Shown here: in pieces, positions 51,001-54,012 of the stretch
Numbering within the stretch: the stretch's first letter is position 1
Layout of the letters: every line of letters begins with the position of its first letter
Source: JAUSFM01 sp964343705
GTDB taxonomy: Archaea; Nanobdellota; Nanobdellia; Woesearchaeales; UBA12501
NCBI GenBank assembly: GCA_964343705.1
Contig: CAYFJX010000007.1
Span: 70,742-134,741 of the forward strand
DNA length: 64,000 nt
Reading direction: 5' to 3'
Notes under the pieces: model-generated
What the model saw: the letters and a program-made list of their open reading frames with translations, nothing else
Told to the model about the DNA's origin: nothing
Databases searched by the model: none
Position numbers and translations under genes: made by a program

Positions 51001-51027
51001 TTTCAACATTTACTTGCTGAAACCTAA
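27001..51027 (+). CDS. giant secreted mosaic effector, 8008 aa, with ~10 kinase-like domains and C-terminal phosphoribosyltransferase-like domain
   Basis: The N-terminus MRQKRGGMYVEFLVALALTL is a signal peptide (VHA|AT) that also resembles a prepilin (RG|GMYVE). Residues ~60-620 are a beta-repeat region homologous to the 2760-aa effector. Next come coiled coil (~630-950) and an Ala/Gly-rich hydrophobic segment (~1120-1240). From ~1890 on it is a patchwork: CxxxxC modules, a module shared with the 1496-aa effector (~2530-2840), helical LGxxPEELxxRxEILDRVG linkers, and kinase-like domains. Best-kept kinases: 3879-4050 (NGD 4011-4013, DFG 4039-4041); 6210-6370 (Lys6231, HNGD 6334-6337, DLG 6363); 6854-7000 (Lys6876, Asp6971, DFG 6997). 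HETFH at 6024-6028 suggests a zinc peptidase. The C-terminus (~7800-8008) is phosphoribosyltransferase-like: DLVILSGRGG from 7805, EGAEYSGSS 7870-7878. The frame is unbroken over 24 kb. Substrates are unknown. Confidence 0.85.
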   Translation: MRQKRGGMYVEFLVALALTLLLSTVAVHAATQEDRTTSTLAALSQEAYDAMDDEQKAAFFSDVKNVLKNIDIADQFFKLPDAINKAREGAQEFLRAKHSIPITIDESAQELVYDGTILRSGTKSVKLSELKNPSIKNIKAVKDDFIISHVSKGKTLTTTFAGTGVTDISYKDGMFSIKDSKGKTHRVQKQSSNTRIEINKDGTATIEGEAQGTLMVNGVPHDFTIRPKIKPGDPAPQLKVDKNGDVSTGDKSDVELNTPDIYIDGNFQIKGKGKEVYTFAIPGKDASRKNIDAEDQETTGETILVDKKTGIGVISKGQSRSEGEFVLTHLDKTSPTSRLVPSNVASVEEAREKAQGLRREAPPSSSQSAEVWIKQQGSGASVYTKGKVQVRHYQTGRDSNGEIEVLGTDRYKPSFSGATKGATFDFTSDGLDPASESFIVSGKGLYKDSNYDAATTQDGSYVRKTGNDAFLTIDCKGCKDGTAVQVKKHIGLYQKAGAGQSASLQKTQLEMRAIVKAGKVTFDIPQANLNTLGAVVNADKSSSLAIHTPLYLQAEGQKTYFGISQQGIGRYESKVSGKTKAVGLVLNGKSILGESQQIKTGIDLSKLSNKQYDGYLKKSMGLQDEAQRRAQSISKRFNIKMSPSGACLNPACSRLMKSSNAEFYKAYQELQKTNLQSANALNRALVVAGNLDGKETKDLKKAIADNQKAYRKIVAQQQKIKKSLRAVKVDTKADLAKAKSMGKQMRSLDVMIRAKDRRIAELKDAINKEKDQEKWKAMIEESANLKTDRARLDRQRYKFEQEIAQLQQRNAGNAAAQARIAMSTISVREGLKQQDVNIANQLIERVKGDQKALMQFEMQARAGRFSKQDGAMKYYDKLEKSKNPRIRAQARQLKIDLIDKPEHAKLLKKVRDAHYGNVVDEETGVRITHREAKRQEDEYDWAWKASVYAKLHPHSDERWDRTDQFSGELLQASHATSIALNKGVTLEEWRTMPLAAKRKIVGDEIQLGNQDSYDARHLRFVTKGTEGETLNDRMLMEQAIANAEEIAIRHGDDPSAAREEYAYLNQRFRHLPLSQRKGLTKALQQAEDASLEVALPGPNPKFSKYGATEELGKFVDVTLPIELIGVGATAAVGVTKMAAAGRFGKNLQKVGTVAVKRGGQVKRGVIKAGKGIGRGIADVGIYHGEGLVELGKVGVAIGKTAVRPVVAIGRPVARVVEPVARPVVKAFKSVGGAALETPSNMYRWAKRHDVVLSKGGYLGVKPQFVESPTRKALQNAKKTLKNFRGSDEVKKRIAQEVTELESVLRAEKALNKHRGFSGWRLKPSFAFKESKIAHANLKRQLKMFQKAQDLGDPSVVRATAKKVNQLTEELENSQHLGLLVDNYFSKKVGTSIQSRLARFKALEAGAKLSKSEIEELGSLRNQIVERTQELTRKLSEGKELNQFERGELERLAELQVLADDAVKDAMRATQEFAANIDDEIHVAANIDDEVMKAANVDQPVRKTKKLAICESPCGPTDTLDNIADEYEELDIDDIIEEIEEVHNLDDAAVETPLARASQIMDNNAQPSPVAPVGNAEHLVGRATDKGSVEGLAAAAGEGKATDTIADYALRKQIQEVAQSDELGRLEKRVAEAVPLDDVGRVAVQPAAEAAKRTVQTPAMRARRAKRLEEAHKRNVAVGVQRLQAASYDNRGQLSAWFDPETGALLDIGRFEVVSDEAQQGINLIIPREGSLEPVLRITEREFGLMGEVAGEETARATIQRFRALSEPELIAPPIPEGLEEIRRADEVPRVVLPDDIKIVMEPKTGQVDVLGRADTQIDAQALMEEGAKTSLHNLPTPSIPEVAKVPGQRVADDVTLDVPPLPDTMPPVAQLPETLPAAKRAIAAGEEVTDDQALKLLDSAFEQETKLPGSIDARDVTVKKTALEGGGSMFTIRGHHYDEAGKSLGGFDNGESFRHRIFIEKDGSFSVHRSYSFALGTEADTVLARKALRSEDENLAITLQAMGARSYTAHPKIPGELETLCRLRPCTLKADRSEVMGDFGKWLTGRHGKKWLESPQGELWYDHFQERGLWAGLKKLFGGKPVDVDRMSLDALNFPDRFLRSKQYPVAVDITYTLPAEFRQFPFEHTQNIRQDVPQAVILEEIAVQGDSESGVGTFGAMFRGRVQGVDRDRAIKVVYTPSVAGGPGEETRLGMEQVLVAQKIYDEAAKGHAVGKIVPAPGGYLPVDIDGNPAIAMEILDIKPYTSFIEYSHGELAEILSPRALKQLSKHLKAAEKKGWNVHDLNFGILNNDQVVNGRKMKKGDVIFFDFEDWQHGTTIRTSADDHINRLKDTAERAKTAIKAKKKYKIKTDEVGKIVAKFYDLPEKELEQALLELGFQPLVAGSLSVRPRVLVDSLLENGINPLDVAQALKGEIPLDDVRRLKKLKKKAPLKSEKLPDEIPIIEVDPVQPPPIPAEALAQSPPGRLVAVVEPSTDNGEFLEAILERAGREMGIYDRPDISDAVKTELKSMGVKDVIEIGAGDSSKMNEYGFIKGSLLDKLLGTTRQVRGETKSGVTAKVIVYEDGRRVVWKLDSSNPLTTNMRHSNNIVGPEDAGRRTILTVSLLNDVFENVLLPDIRRLQFADGTGVIEAEWIHGYQQLGKSPYDLNKALQEMLGAGEITMREMEEITAQAQQQAIFNLIFRVGDVELGFVKLPHKAGADPSTYIKIARFDEEQAFLGMLDYPVTHELVADQSREGLEDTLSYGNDWIMGFFSKEDWTYTGEFQIDRARAQFMPVIEKVEDLVKDKERFMNYLDNAGYTPQEANKIYKAVKENVQELRLELKTGDPGPLQKMINGNGGVLATSEGGVISQQERLAKGVMFQDNYEPMKRGNVIDDAGNQITTEAGIISEFSRTRRGALEVPEGLEDVDYETLQVMHVLGVTPEELAQRREILDRVGKIFTEELGELSFKEAGEVTPGIQKLMDEGLLSAYEAEKLRQGVPIAMGGMAHEDLLKAVAKNIPEDVKVSLVSRAKPCKLPGIATGAAGAAPCHPVVVAKTADEFAEFTKAAKDQNARLLIGEPKHHRIVVLPPGATADDITLAQKSGEAPQQLMDAFKKGPEKEIPGQTEFTTSVQTRGVEGTITILDEHHASAKLVIDPELDDTARHVNVMEIVTAISKEVTKKGVGTVRIHPEIPQDLEAICKRFPCSFANMDEALESLDAWLRRSGEGKAFMKNDRFGARKWREEHILPGWVWGFDVVSDTFSGSIKEFPEDFLKTVIHAVEVDVTQDIASAVKKGYIPGAAEVEDAVLIAETKGASSYLMDMDGDLVLQRDITEVLTDREYDVLVRHADHQLLTEMQAKGRLRPYVLMPEHDNELSIICGMHPCKFKQEDLEQITKDIKEAIKKDPKIKKWVKRTYGREWVKRFKEQGITEDVMSVPPAFLEGKRYEVIVQPKVVLPLELRTRTEDFDEMAKRWAFRHGMVDSDVGGNMYYGVVEGIEGRYHLDLVDTQIGKLGKFESNLPEGIPFQREYGTIQVAGRRVVARESMSGVDLSTYDPQSIGRAIMELRRGGMNKDDAVKELAKQARIAYEKLLAAGYKSFHNTDSIDFKVLLVTQSKKINGRYADKGSVVFKPDNFRKYVDEAEGVSVYDDEAIAAIGREAEQKMLKRLQKAIDEAADETLGMPQADYIDPTTLQAGYALGLRRSEIAERREVLGRIGSIYREEMGQLSLKPTGEFTPGIKGLIDEGVMSVDEAEKLREGTPFSSEFVQTVRSRTEACALPTGPATGAAGAAPCFPVVVAESMDEFFAMSLEAERSNVLQPAGSLKKIVVLPPAATPEHIASAQSKGRIPRVLRREIDKVMREKFSGPRPERLYNNADEALRERVQGAPKIKRGVFIAEGEFGGFFEVTTSDGSEKAVKIMSLPNAREAHPMKRDPFTVEDRVKVFWNEMEALETLSGEVPTTGWGGIVDTGGNPAYLTGKLSEENVAFFDIRKFMGLTTGMLDAGQHFTSKTIPNLEKMLLRAESLGWYNGDLTFAVARKEFVLDGVMYKEGDVILTDFGLWTKDPNTPLLGPGIYAAEYMEPKMVSSQLQKRLDEFRRESGQLLPDVTKGIEETIAQEIALRPGFPKYIESPLDIPNVPFVGDVQYVQDLIKQGRFDEADKVMDSIGLQLNVFMRTDAAQEQTEALHRFSQQLSTIDANLGEQKLLRDTALDEFAVWVKNDPDGIKFANSKDGRDFMEKHKRGFWGSLFFGPYKADSIGYKFPPEFTGATKVNLEEVDYDTLQVMNILGIGPEELAKRKEILDRVGQVYKDELGKLSFTSPGEVTPAMQRLIDDGAISVTEAEELRKGVPLAMGGMSDADLRAALTKKWGPTGPPFPGPKKVPVQDLKPAKEFPDVPVITNKQVVLGEKISDGNSVVFKGSIPGVGDDLALKRMYQQSYGSERKIFEEARMAKVACAHLHCPEMHGVFEHEGMYYLAMEHIDGQRLTQFKGDGAFDFFTPDRVGDLAANLEGVLREGVIPVDWQGVVRDNKMVFYDFGEFTFDPLLKELSAIEIERKSREYVARMLMRTSALINTDKAIQNKIWQIDIDVIRRMLTEKGADPMSGDLQNLLMGGGERRIAYLLAYGIDPRDVVRTVEGSTAVKAADIKNVIGTAVEDPRVSKHLSDPDFPAVGCAPKSPKSPLAGQAYQVPGPCHLIVSSSNSERIAKIINQIREANDEPPLQVIRTPDFKESMELSPVLTTKGKGIQHEISTPSGSDVTTVVRTFDDDIRDIETVREMIMRDNLALMRDLKKRGVKEYELIPQSPQELDIICRIHPCRIVQGEEDKLFDNLEHWLNAGSVDAEEFIKSDYGKEWLEMNAYHQKKTGWTLAKEWKVNRAGALRDYLELPEDFTKYHPNNMYAVEVDISFTLPEHEWSKLGTGARDPELPRAILIDTVKNRRGSTFLGKVEGRGRMELTFLQDVDEQLDQYEELRKIVPIIPHYDDVDVNGVRAIAKPQVKGLEIAGSMTTTDRDLSYVAARLSDSEIKRAVSQYKAALKKAHKKGYDLTLSGYDLIILTEDWPGGLAKGSVVFTNTRFRKFRKFSDIEINIGTKDMSIKQSSEHIDFAATQLQKHIDAAQSKAGYQRGVWEVEDLPVVDQITEFEEELARTITPEMLAERAQKTGLDLNDPGHRRILQSEDFPTLETNKEWQGFTEAIEKGKSRTFEDLELEYDSIPERDISEYDKGRKQGLRSLLVKKFAEKRRVENALKPIASIPSGAAKLQQAGEYFIRNRENMLPADQKAWEEFLQAEDVLPAEQDPDLIDAIQKQWDAITPSPVVQQEVAKLSPQELYAVAALKLSPGEYKEHKEIVQRVGDALFADAQKANLLEWDETPTKLQKLVDEGILTQKQVDNLISQARRITDDRWSDEQLAKDLAKKWDKQVKESQTMTSKPTKEYDPDTTPELVGAHHVGGQGGSAVIYKTHMEIDGVTKEVIVKAKGRVQADAEAIDALTEAGVPVIGQHGFVKAGSRDGPGPGLILDIVDGIPIDAHESILGRVPQKMILEAFEDHTLDKLREALTQAKDEEFGTNVIQYFVLLRDQTINGKAYKKGDIVIFDAESWAKVTPENEHFWRVINDRTIDDAVDHLEELVEKAQRSERKLSRSGILGTHMSTEGKLSVMSNDELHVVLALRMTPDDIDRSYRLRQIAEAYRDEVGLLVAGKPTPKLQALVDSGALKADFRGNDLERLREFAPMVMGGMDRVTLEETVRRTLKMPPTLPGPKAKPGKIPQVPIGPAREDIIKKNMQMLNDAEFEFTQSFAIVNKVTGEIKHMSPVGMEIHRIKREPGDTVILLKKVEGKVSAFDATLHGLDETSAGMFSETFARYNKPTPRRVTMPAQTVEPPRNWERAATADTASLSTDELEAVMDGKAQVMLASGKLDKLLINPHGTHEKFVQGYRRVSKENPVLAELQQRFKKAGIDVGLTNDQRPFDLEQGTGLLAQANFEGGVLQYRAFASKEEVTDVAYRMLPKVKEFFPDVRVDTFEDAIQFIAAQQLERLAGHETFHVAFEKLLTTPQKSDWVGFLRETEDRLLMQFMIGLVKYDYVNGLRPEMAAIAKQEGTVESTFKLLMEALTDDEFFEVADEVLAYRTHYHTFGFPESKIVQFPPSDEEIAMLRRMGILPEDFEPMSLRPSKKPRITMSDDEIADAWDAFGPAALDKVFDTAPEEFRQLMKDQGVPEVTLEKLVGEGSFGGVYQARMPDGETKAVKVLKLLPSEDVWVGETRTAVFWNEMKALEELDEVIPATGWGGMVDAGGNPAYATGLLPEDSVVYVDITKHHALQDLEEAVKYMSETTIQQLEEGLRAAEAAGWHNGDLAFAVVKNDMKIGDKEYKAGDLIFTDLGFWSKGDAPPTQRYLSQTGYTKPSVVVDMMRMSIDQVIEDTLSKEGVAAAQALGLSPREALQRRVILDRIGGVVTGDPEVASVRLQELVGETVLSKADEAKLRDFMDLGKAAPPPVAVVAEQPPVGMSSTILTRRARIAGVDKDVVVLTPRRKVGNIKLGIKLAQARKMENIKGFNIPKHFGKVSVDGEDGLAMELVEGVVFTGDPLRQADLAQLAKLDAEQVAKNLERGLQAAEEAGWSAKGGAQYIVLTHAQEINGKQLKAGDIVFIDLDEFEQGVALADMRIFNEGQALDLRRILFEAEDVVDVIPVKTTKDLEGKVIQIPSYSKIWKHYADRWIAPDLTKWLDETQEGQDWLAKNPQWKKDHMKCTFWIFNCKVDWTTLEQDASNYPPKFFESDIGLQYKLIDKGTAPKATPFQVDQGYAAPCPLTSRRQTLGAAAELPCVGKVRERFNQVKKSYKELESVVKEALAKHPDVEVKQAKVSVMAQLGEGDNGIVYVGDVEGVGENLALKVVKFDGAKPPDKTLKELFKEMANLEKGVCEGLPCPKVHGLYEHEGVYYIAMEQVKGTHFRDLSDDEIIKYFTDEKINGLREQLKVKIGEHWSPGDVQGMVLTEKQTLNGVEYEAGDFVVLDFGKWVKMEIKLDANAQAGELARSMRNSFEKDIKAAREVLGFKERRPQGAAIIEDALDRYPDEMMDAFGIQSYESWERFLVQRNRLRLLQRNGFELDEAYQHAIDIARATVAETQELPAIRQLQGLEQQVDEGLSPMARTDTFADPCPLPSGGIFGRAAELPCTAKVLNQVGELKHNHKARAALVQQAKDEYPEISFRKAKVTLASKLGEGDRGVVYKGQVEGVEGEVAIKIPKLTDPKKDTTFNSKRAIRDFFQEALNHQEGACDGLPCPRLLDVVEDDGLLYMVSEIVDGVNVKDATAEELIRFFTPERVSQLESMIESKAQKHWVMSDFQFMFARSQQELGDIVVNEGDVVPMDIAHWYKSRTMTPDEIVKDVSEGAWRAWLKRLKRAQETVELKKRRPEVAETINRAILAKDEVMLAEIRKRLRYSDDVSPIVESRDPMLTMPGWFIDPEELYHAYKAALGVADTNKFPINIPPGAARLGFAHLEELHRYDEVNDQVTALRYLHDHAVEMLPSDVARLELYFTLKGYERDPTKQGVLDFLVEKRGLTEEEARELIENQDFSATVAQAFNARDASAKSLQSIRDEDPSLFNRALQALDEGQRKDLLTSLDDTMTSTSTVSAHNVHIGMGIDNKPVTGNVEGITTLSADPSGNIIVDFIPLKRPSTLNLEERAKFAAWQLDQAELEEATLMNLHEVRKILKKQSNLDEEVATAQARERLGKIGFNVEHMDLSELREFTKGKIKETQRTVRDMLIGKSGKTFFESYRARTTGGERRLTDTILLHERHLDAMRKALNLIGDDLESFDPDLVILSGRGGYPYAKWVGKHTEVPVRRVITSSSAAPQGGLAYAGLAELLAKEQRSGFVPERIAIMEGAEYSGSSVEDLKRFFVEKFPDNVLKDELEVKAYSLRQNEEYTHYTRMGRLVPSSLALNEGKNILYQHNRVDVPFVLGEDSSLLIGQFPVTNEYKGEMMLHGHVPIAIFNDKGEIVNIIDPGFSSTTAEEFQHLLAET
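33450..49090 (+). repeat. array of diverged kinase-like domains and helical linker modules within the 8008-aa gene
   Basis: Ten kinase-like copies begin near 33450, 37340, 38630, 40155, 41730, 43285, 45625, 46475, 47555 and 48610. Markers are a Gly-rich strand such as GEGDNGIVY, an Ala-x-Lys strand, CEGLPCPKxHGxYEHEGVYY in several, GD(L/V)(T/Q), and a GD(F/V)(I/V)xxDFG-like end. Copies at 37340, 41730 and 46475 have lost key residues. Helical linkers (LGxxPEELxxRxEILDRVG...LxxLIDEGxxSxxEAExL) occur near 35720, 38005, 39780, 42915, 43930 and 46230. Modules with ICxxxPC near residue ends lie at 33060, 36540, 37078 and 41383. Divergence at protein level excludes a simple assembly duplication. 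Confidence 0.75.
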
Positions 51028-52370
51028 GCTCTTAAGACTTTTTTAACATCTGCAAGAAATTCTTTACGTTCCCGTGTATAGTCTCGAGATGCATCAACAA
51101 ATGGGATGGTATGAGGTCCAAGATGATTCATAAGATAGTGAGCTCCAAGTAAAAAACGCTGATCCTCAGTAACTAAATCATCAATAGGAAACGTGGACAA
51201 TTCTATTCTGTCTTGTGCATTCATTTTATTAAGGGATTTTCTATTTCGCCGACCGTATTTAGCACCATGTGCGTGTTGTAATCCGAAGACAAAAACTTTT
51301 GTCGTGCCATTATCAACTTCATCAACAAGTGATCCATTTTTTCTTGGATCTTCTGACCGTTGTACCATCTCACGTGTGTGACCCTTGAGCATACCACCTG
51401 AAATTATTTCATCAACATACACAATTCTTGCAAGCACCTCTGGATTTTTTACTTTGAGTCGTTCTAGTTCTAACTGATTGGTTGATCTACCAGACGCGGG
51501 GTGTCGGCCTTTCTTAGTAAGATACGGATGGATAGGATCATATAGTACAAAGCTTGAGGTAACAGGGTACTGTATTAATGGTTCAAAGACGTCGATAGGA
51601 CCATCTTGCATTCTTCTAAAGGCGTCCATCATAACATCAACCATGGGCTTAGCACCTCGTAGGGGAGCATACACAAGTGGTTTTATTTCACTACCAGTAA
51701 ATATTTCATTTAATTGTTGTGCCATACTTATGCATCCTTGAGCGTAACTTTCATTCACACTTGTATCATGGCTGTAGTTGTCACCTTCGTACTTGTTTCG
51801 TGTATTGTAGTGTCTTGCATCAATTTCTTGTGGTTTACGAACAATGTCAACTGGTTGAAGCGGGTTTGCAGTTTTGAATAATGCAGCGTGTCGAATGTGT
51901 TCTACTTGATTGATTAGTCTTTTGAGTTGTCTTTCGTCGTCAAAGGTTGCAAAAGCAGTAATTCCATATACTCCTCGTGTGGTATAGACAGCATGTAAGT
52001 CACTGAGTTCTGCAAGCTGGGCTACAGCATCTTCTTCATGTCCAAGCATGGCGTCAATGCTGATAACTGCTGAGTGATCAGCTCTTTGTGGATCTTCTGC
52101 TTTGTGCTCGTCTGCAATAAGTAATGTTCGTGAAGAGAGAATGCCTGGAATTTTACTGATTTCTTGGATGGCAGCATACAAGTCAGTGCTACCATAGAAT
52201 GCAATATCATTAAGTCCTGAAAGTTCATGTGTTGCAAGTGCTATGTCTTCAAGTTTTGCTGCTCTTGAAGGGGAGAAATCGTGATCTGTTGTTGCTAGTG
52301 TAAGAATTGTGTGCCTACTGGAACCATTTGGAAACATTCTAAGATGTTCAAAAGAGGGTTCTGTTGTCAT
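51024..52370 (-). CDS. cytosolic phosphoribosyltransferase-fold protein, presumed immunity to the 8008-aa effector
   Basis: 448 aa with no signal peptide. The C-terminal half has PRTase hallmarks: PLVYAPLRGAKPMVDVMM in place of the usual GG loop strand, and ARIVYVDEIISGGMLKGHT with Asp320-Glu321 and a degenerate PRPP loop SGGML (TGxT is usual). Residues 1-190 are not recognised. It overlaps the effector's stop by 4 nt in convergent orientation, and the effector itself ends in a PRTase-like domain. It is the second gene of a two-gene unit; its ATG is 2 nt downstream of the stop of the 194-aa gene. Enzyme activity is doubtful because the PRPP loop is altered. Immunity is inferred from position only. 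Confidence 0.78.
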   Translation of the reverse strand: MTTEPSFEHLRMFPNGSSRHTILTLATTDHDFSPSRAAKLEDIALATHELSGLNDIAFYGSTDLYAAIQEISKIPGILSSRTLLIADEHKAEDPQRADHSAVISIDAMLGHEEDAVAQLAELSDLHAVYTTRGVYGITAFATFDDERQLKRLINQVEHIRHAALFKTANPLQPVDIVRKPQEIDARHYNTRNKYEGDNYSHDTSVNESYAQGCISMAQQLNEIFTGSEIKPLVYAPLRGAKPMVDVMMDAFRRMQDGPIDVFEPLIQYPVTSSFVLYDPIHPYLTKKGRHPASGRSTNQLELERLKVKNPEVLARIVYVDEIISGGMLKGHTREMVQRSEDPRKNGSLVDEVDNGTTKVFVFGLQHAHGAKYGRRNRKSLNKMNAQDRIELSTFPIDDLVTEDQRFLLGAHYLMNHLGPHTIPFVDASRDYTRERKEFLADVKKVLRA

Positions 52371-52372
52371 TG

Positions 52373-52957
52373 TTACTGCTTCTCCACAGGTTGATTACCA
52401 CTTCTGTTGTGTACAAGTGCTGCATAGTTTATTTCCCCATCAATACGCAGCTGGGCTAAAAAATCTTCATCAAATCTTTCAAGTATTGCAAATGGTTGTG
52501 AGTCACTGTAATTAATTGGTTTTTTCCAGTCTACCCATGTTCGATCTTTGTTTGTATATGTTTTGCATAGTTCAGGTTGCGCATCTGGTGGGTATGCTGC
52601 ACCTAGAAATCCTTTTTCATTAGGATGTACAAAGAAAAAAGTGTGATCAACTCTGTCTATTGTTTCTGCACGTCTGTGTACAACGTGACCAAGGTAGACA
52701 TGCATAGGTCTTGTTGTTCCAGGTACAAAATGAACATCAACAAAGTAATCATGCGCATCAGTAGCTTCATATAAACCATCCATGCCACCAGGAAATGCAA
52801 CAATAGCTTGTTCAATACTGTCTGTCAGCTCCTCGATGGCGTCATCAAATTGGCCATCATCTGAGTCTGTAGCCTTGCACTCAAGAAGTTCACCTCTGAG
52901 TGTGATATTGGTGAGAAGTGCCTTAAGATCATTACTGAGGGTACGATGAGATGCCAT
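52373..52957 (-). CDS. hypothetical cytosolic protein, first gene of two-gene unit with the phosphoribosyltransferase-fold protein
   Basis: 194 aa, acidic, no signal peptide or membrane segment. I recognise no family. It has LECKATDSDDGQFDDAIEEL near the N-terminus, a beta-rich middle (YFVDVHFVPGTTRPMHVYLG) and aromatic HTFFFVHPNEKGFLGAAYPP. Its start is fixed by TATA 52978-52985 at 26 nt, making a leaderless mRNA; the shared dyad (site d) lies upstream. It is followed after 2 nt by the 448-aa gene, so it likely acts with it as an adaptor or second antidote (inference). Confidence 0.72.
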   Translation of the reverse strand: MASHRTLSNDLKALLTNITLRGELLECKATDSDDGQFDDAIEELTDSIEQAIVAFPGGMDGLYEATDAHDYFVDVHFVPGTTRPMHVYLGHVVHRRAETIDRVDHTFFFVHPNEKGFLGAAYPPDAQPELCKTYTNKDRTWVDWKKPINYSDSQPFAILERFDEDFLAQLRIDGEINYAALVHNRSGNQPVEKQ

Positions 52958-52977
52958 ATCTACTGTGAGAAGTAGTG

Positions 52978-53016
52978 TTATTTAAGTCTTTCGATTGTAT
53001 TCACCCATAAGTGGTG
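52978..53016 (-). promoter_or_regulatory. promoter with 18-bp dyad operator, site d
   Basis: On the minus strand: CACCACTTATGGGTGAAT (52999-53016), 13 nt containing CGAAAG, then TATA (TTAAATAA, 52978-52985), 26 nt before the ATG at 52957. The half CACCACTTA matches sites a and e closely. Confidence 0.7.
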
Positions 53017-53039
53017 CATCTTTAATACATTGGATTATT

Positions 53040-53504
53040 TTAGCCTAAAACGTCTGTAACTACATATTTCCCTCTTTCTAGCGTCTCTTTTAGGTGATCA
53101 AGCGCATCATATAACCCTCTTGCAACTTTTGGCATCTTTACTGAGATAGTACAACTCTCAACACTTTTATCAGATAATTCTACTATTTCACACTCAACAA
53201 AGACGTTCCCAATGTCAGGGAAGATGTACATATGTTTGGATCCTACTACAATAGCATCTTTACGACCACCACTTGTTGTAGTGCTAGAGCGTTGTTCTGC
53301 GCGATATTCATCAATAAAAAATGGTTTAAGTATATAGGTCTCAACCCACATTTGGATTCTACCTAGTTTATAGAATTCACGTGTCTGGTGTAAATCCATA
53401 TTAAGTTTAGACTTAACATCTTCAGGAACAGGCTGTAAAGCATCCTCTAAAGTGTAGTTTTTTGCTATTTCAAGAATGTCAAATAATACACATTGTAATG
53501 ACAT
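53040..53504 (-). CDS. hypothetical protein, third gene of three-gene operon
   Basis: 154 aa, cytosolic, not recognised. Mixed alpha/beta: N-terminal helices (ILEIAKNYTLEDALQPVPED), a middle strand pair (DAIVVGSKHMYIFPDIGNVF) and a C-terminal helix. The start is 3 nt after the stop of the 167-aa gene, so the two are co-transcribed. The operon shares the dyad promoter with the presumed immunity genes, so it probably belongs to the same system. It could supply protection against internal domains of the giant effectors, but nothing in the sequence proves this. Confidence 0.7.
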   Translation of the reverse strand: MSLQCVLFDILEIAKNYTLEDALQPVPEDVKSKLNMDLHQTREFYKLGRIQMWVETYILKPFFIDEYRAEQRSSTTTSGGRKDAIVVGSKHMYIFPDIGNVFVECEIVELSDKSVESCTISVKMPKVARGLYDALDHLKETLERGKYVVTDVLG

Positions 53505-53507
53505 ATC

Positions 53508-54011
53508 CTAATTCCCCAAATGATCAGTTCCCAAAACTTCTAGTGCTTCTCGTCGTAATCGGGTTATTTCTGCAAGATCTTTCTCAAAAGCATCTTTCAT
53601 CATGGCACGGATAGCATAGGCACCTTTAATGTGGCGTTCAGCTGAATAACTCACCATAACTGCCTTTTGTAAGGTAACTGCTGAACGATCTTCAGCATAT
53701 TTCTTTGAGAGAAGTCCCATATGAATCATGTGCGCTCTACCTGCCTCAGCTTGAGTAAATGGATCATCTTCTTGTGCAAGGGCAACATCATAAAGGTTAA
53801 CTACATATTCTATAGTTGGTATGTCTAATACACCATCAGCTTGTGCAAGTAAAAGCCGTGTTAATGCCGTACCTTGGGCAACACGAGCATCAGAAGTTGG
53901 ATCAAGTCCTTCATAAATTTGTAATGCTGTAGAGTACTCTTCACCCATAACATGAGCTTTTGCATTCCTGATTGCTCGTTCCAGTTCCACTTGTTCGTTA
54001 GTGTTTGCCAT
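53508..54011 (-). CDS. hypothetical all-helical (TPR-like) protein, second gene of operon
   Basis: 167 aa, apparently all helical. ELERAIRNAKAHVMGEEYST followed by ALQIYEGLDPTSDARVAQGT resembles paired TPR helices; later helices carry LYDVALAQEDDPFTQAEAGR. TPR proteins usually act as scaffolds or chaperones. The stop and start codons around 54011-54013 nearly touch those of the upstream 396-aa gene, a tight operon. No signal peptide. Confidence 0.7.
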   Translation of the reverse strand: MANTNEQVELERAIRNAKAHVMGEEYSTALQIYEGLDPTSDARVAQGTALTRLLLAQADGVLDIPTIEYVVNLYDVALAQEDDPFTQAEAGRAHMIHMGLLSKKYAEDRSAVTLQKAVMVSYSAERHIKGAYAIRAMMKDAFEKDLAEITRLRREALEVLGTDHLGN

Positions 54012-54012
54012 T

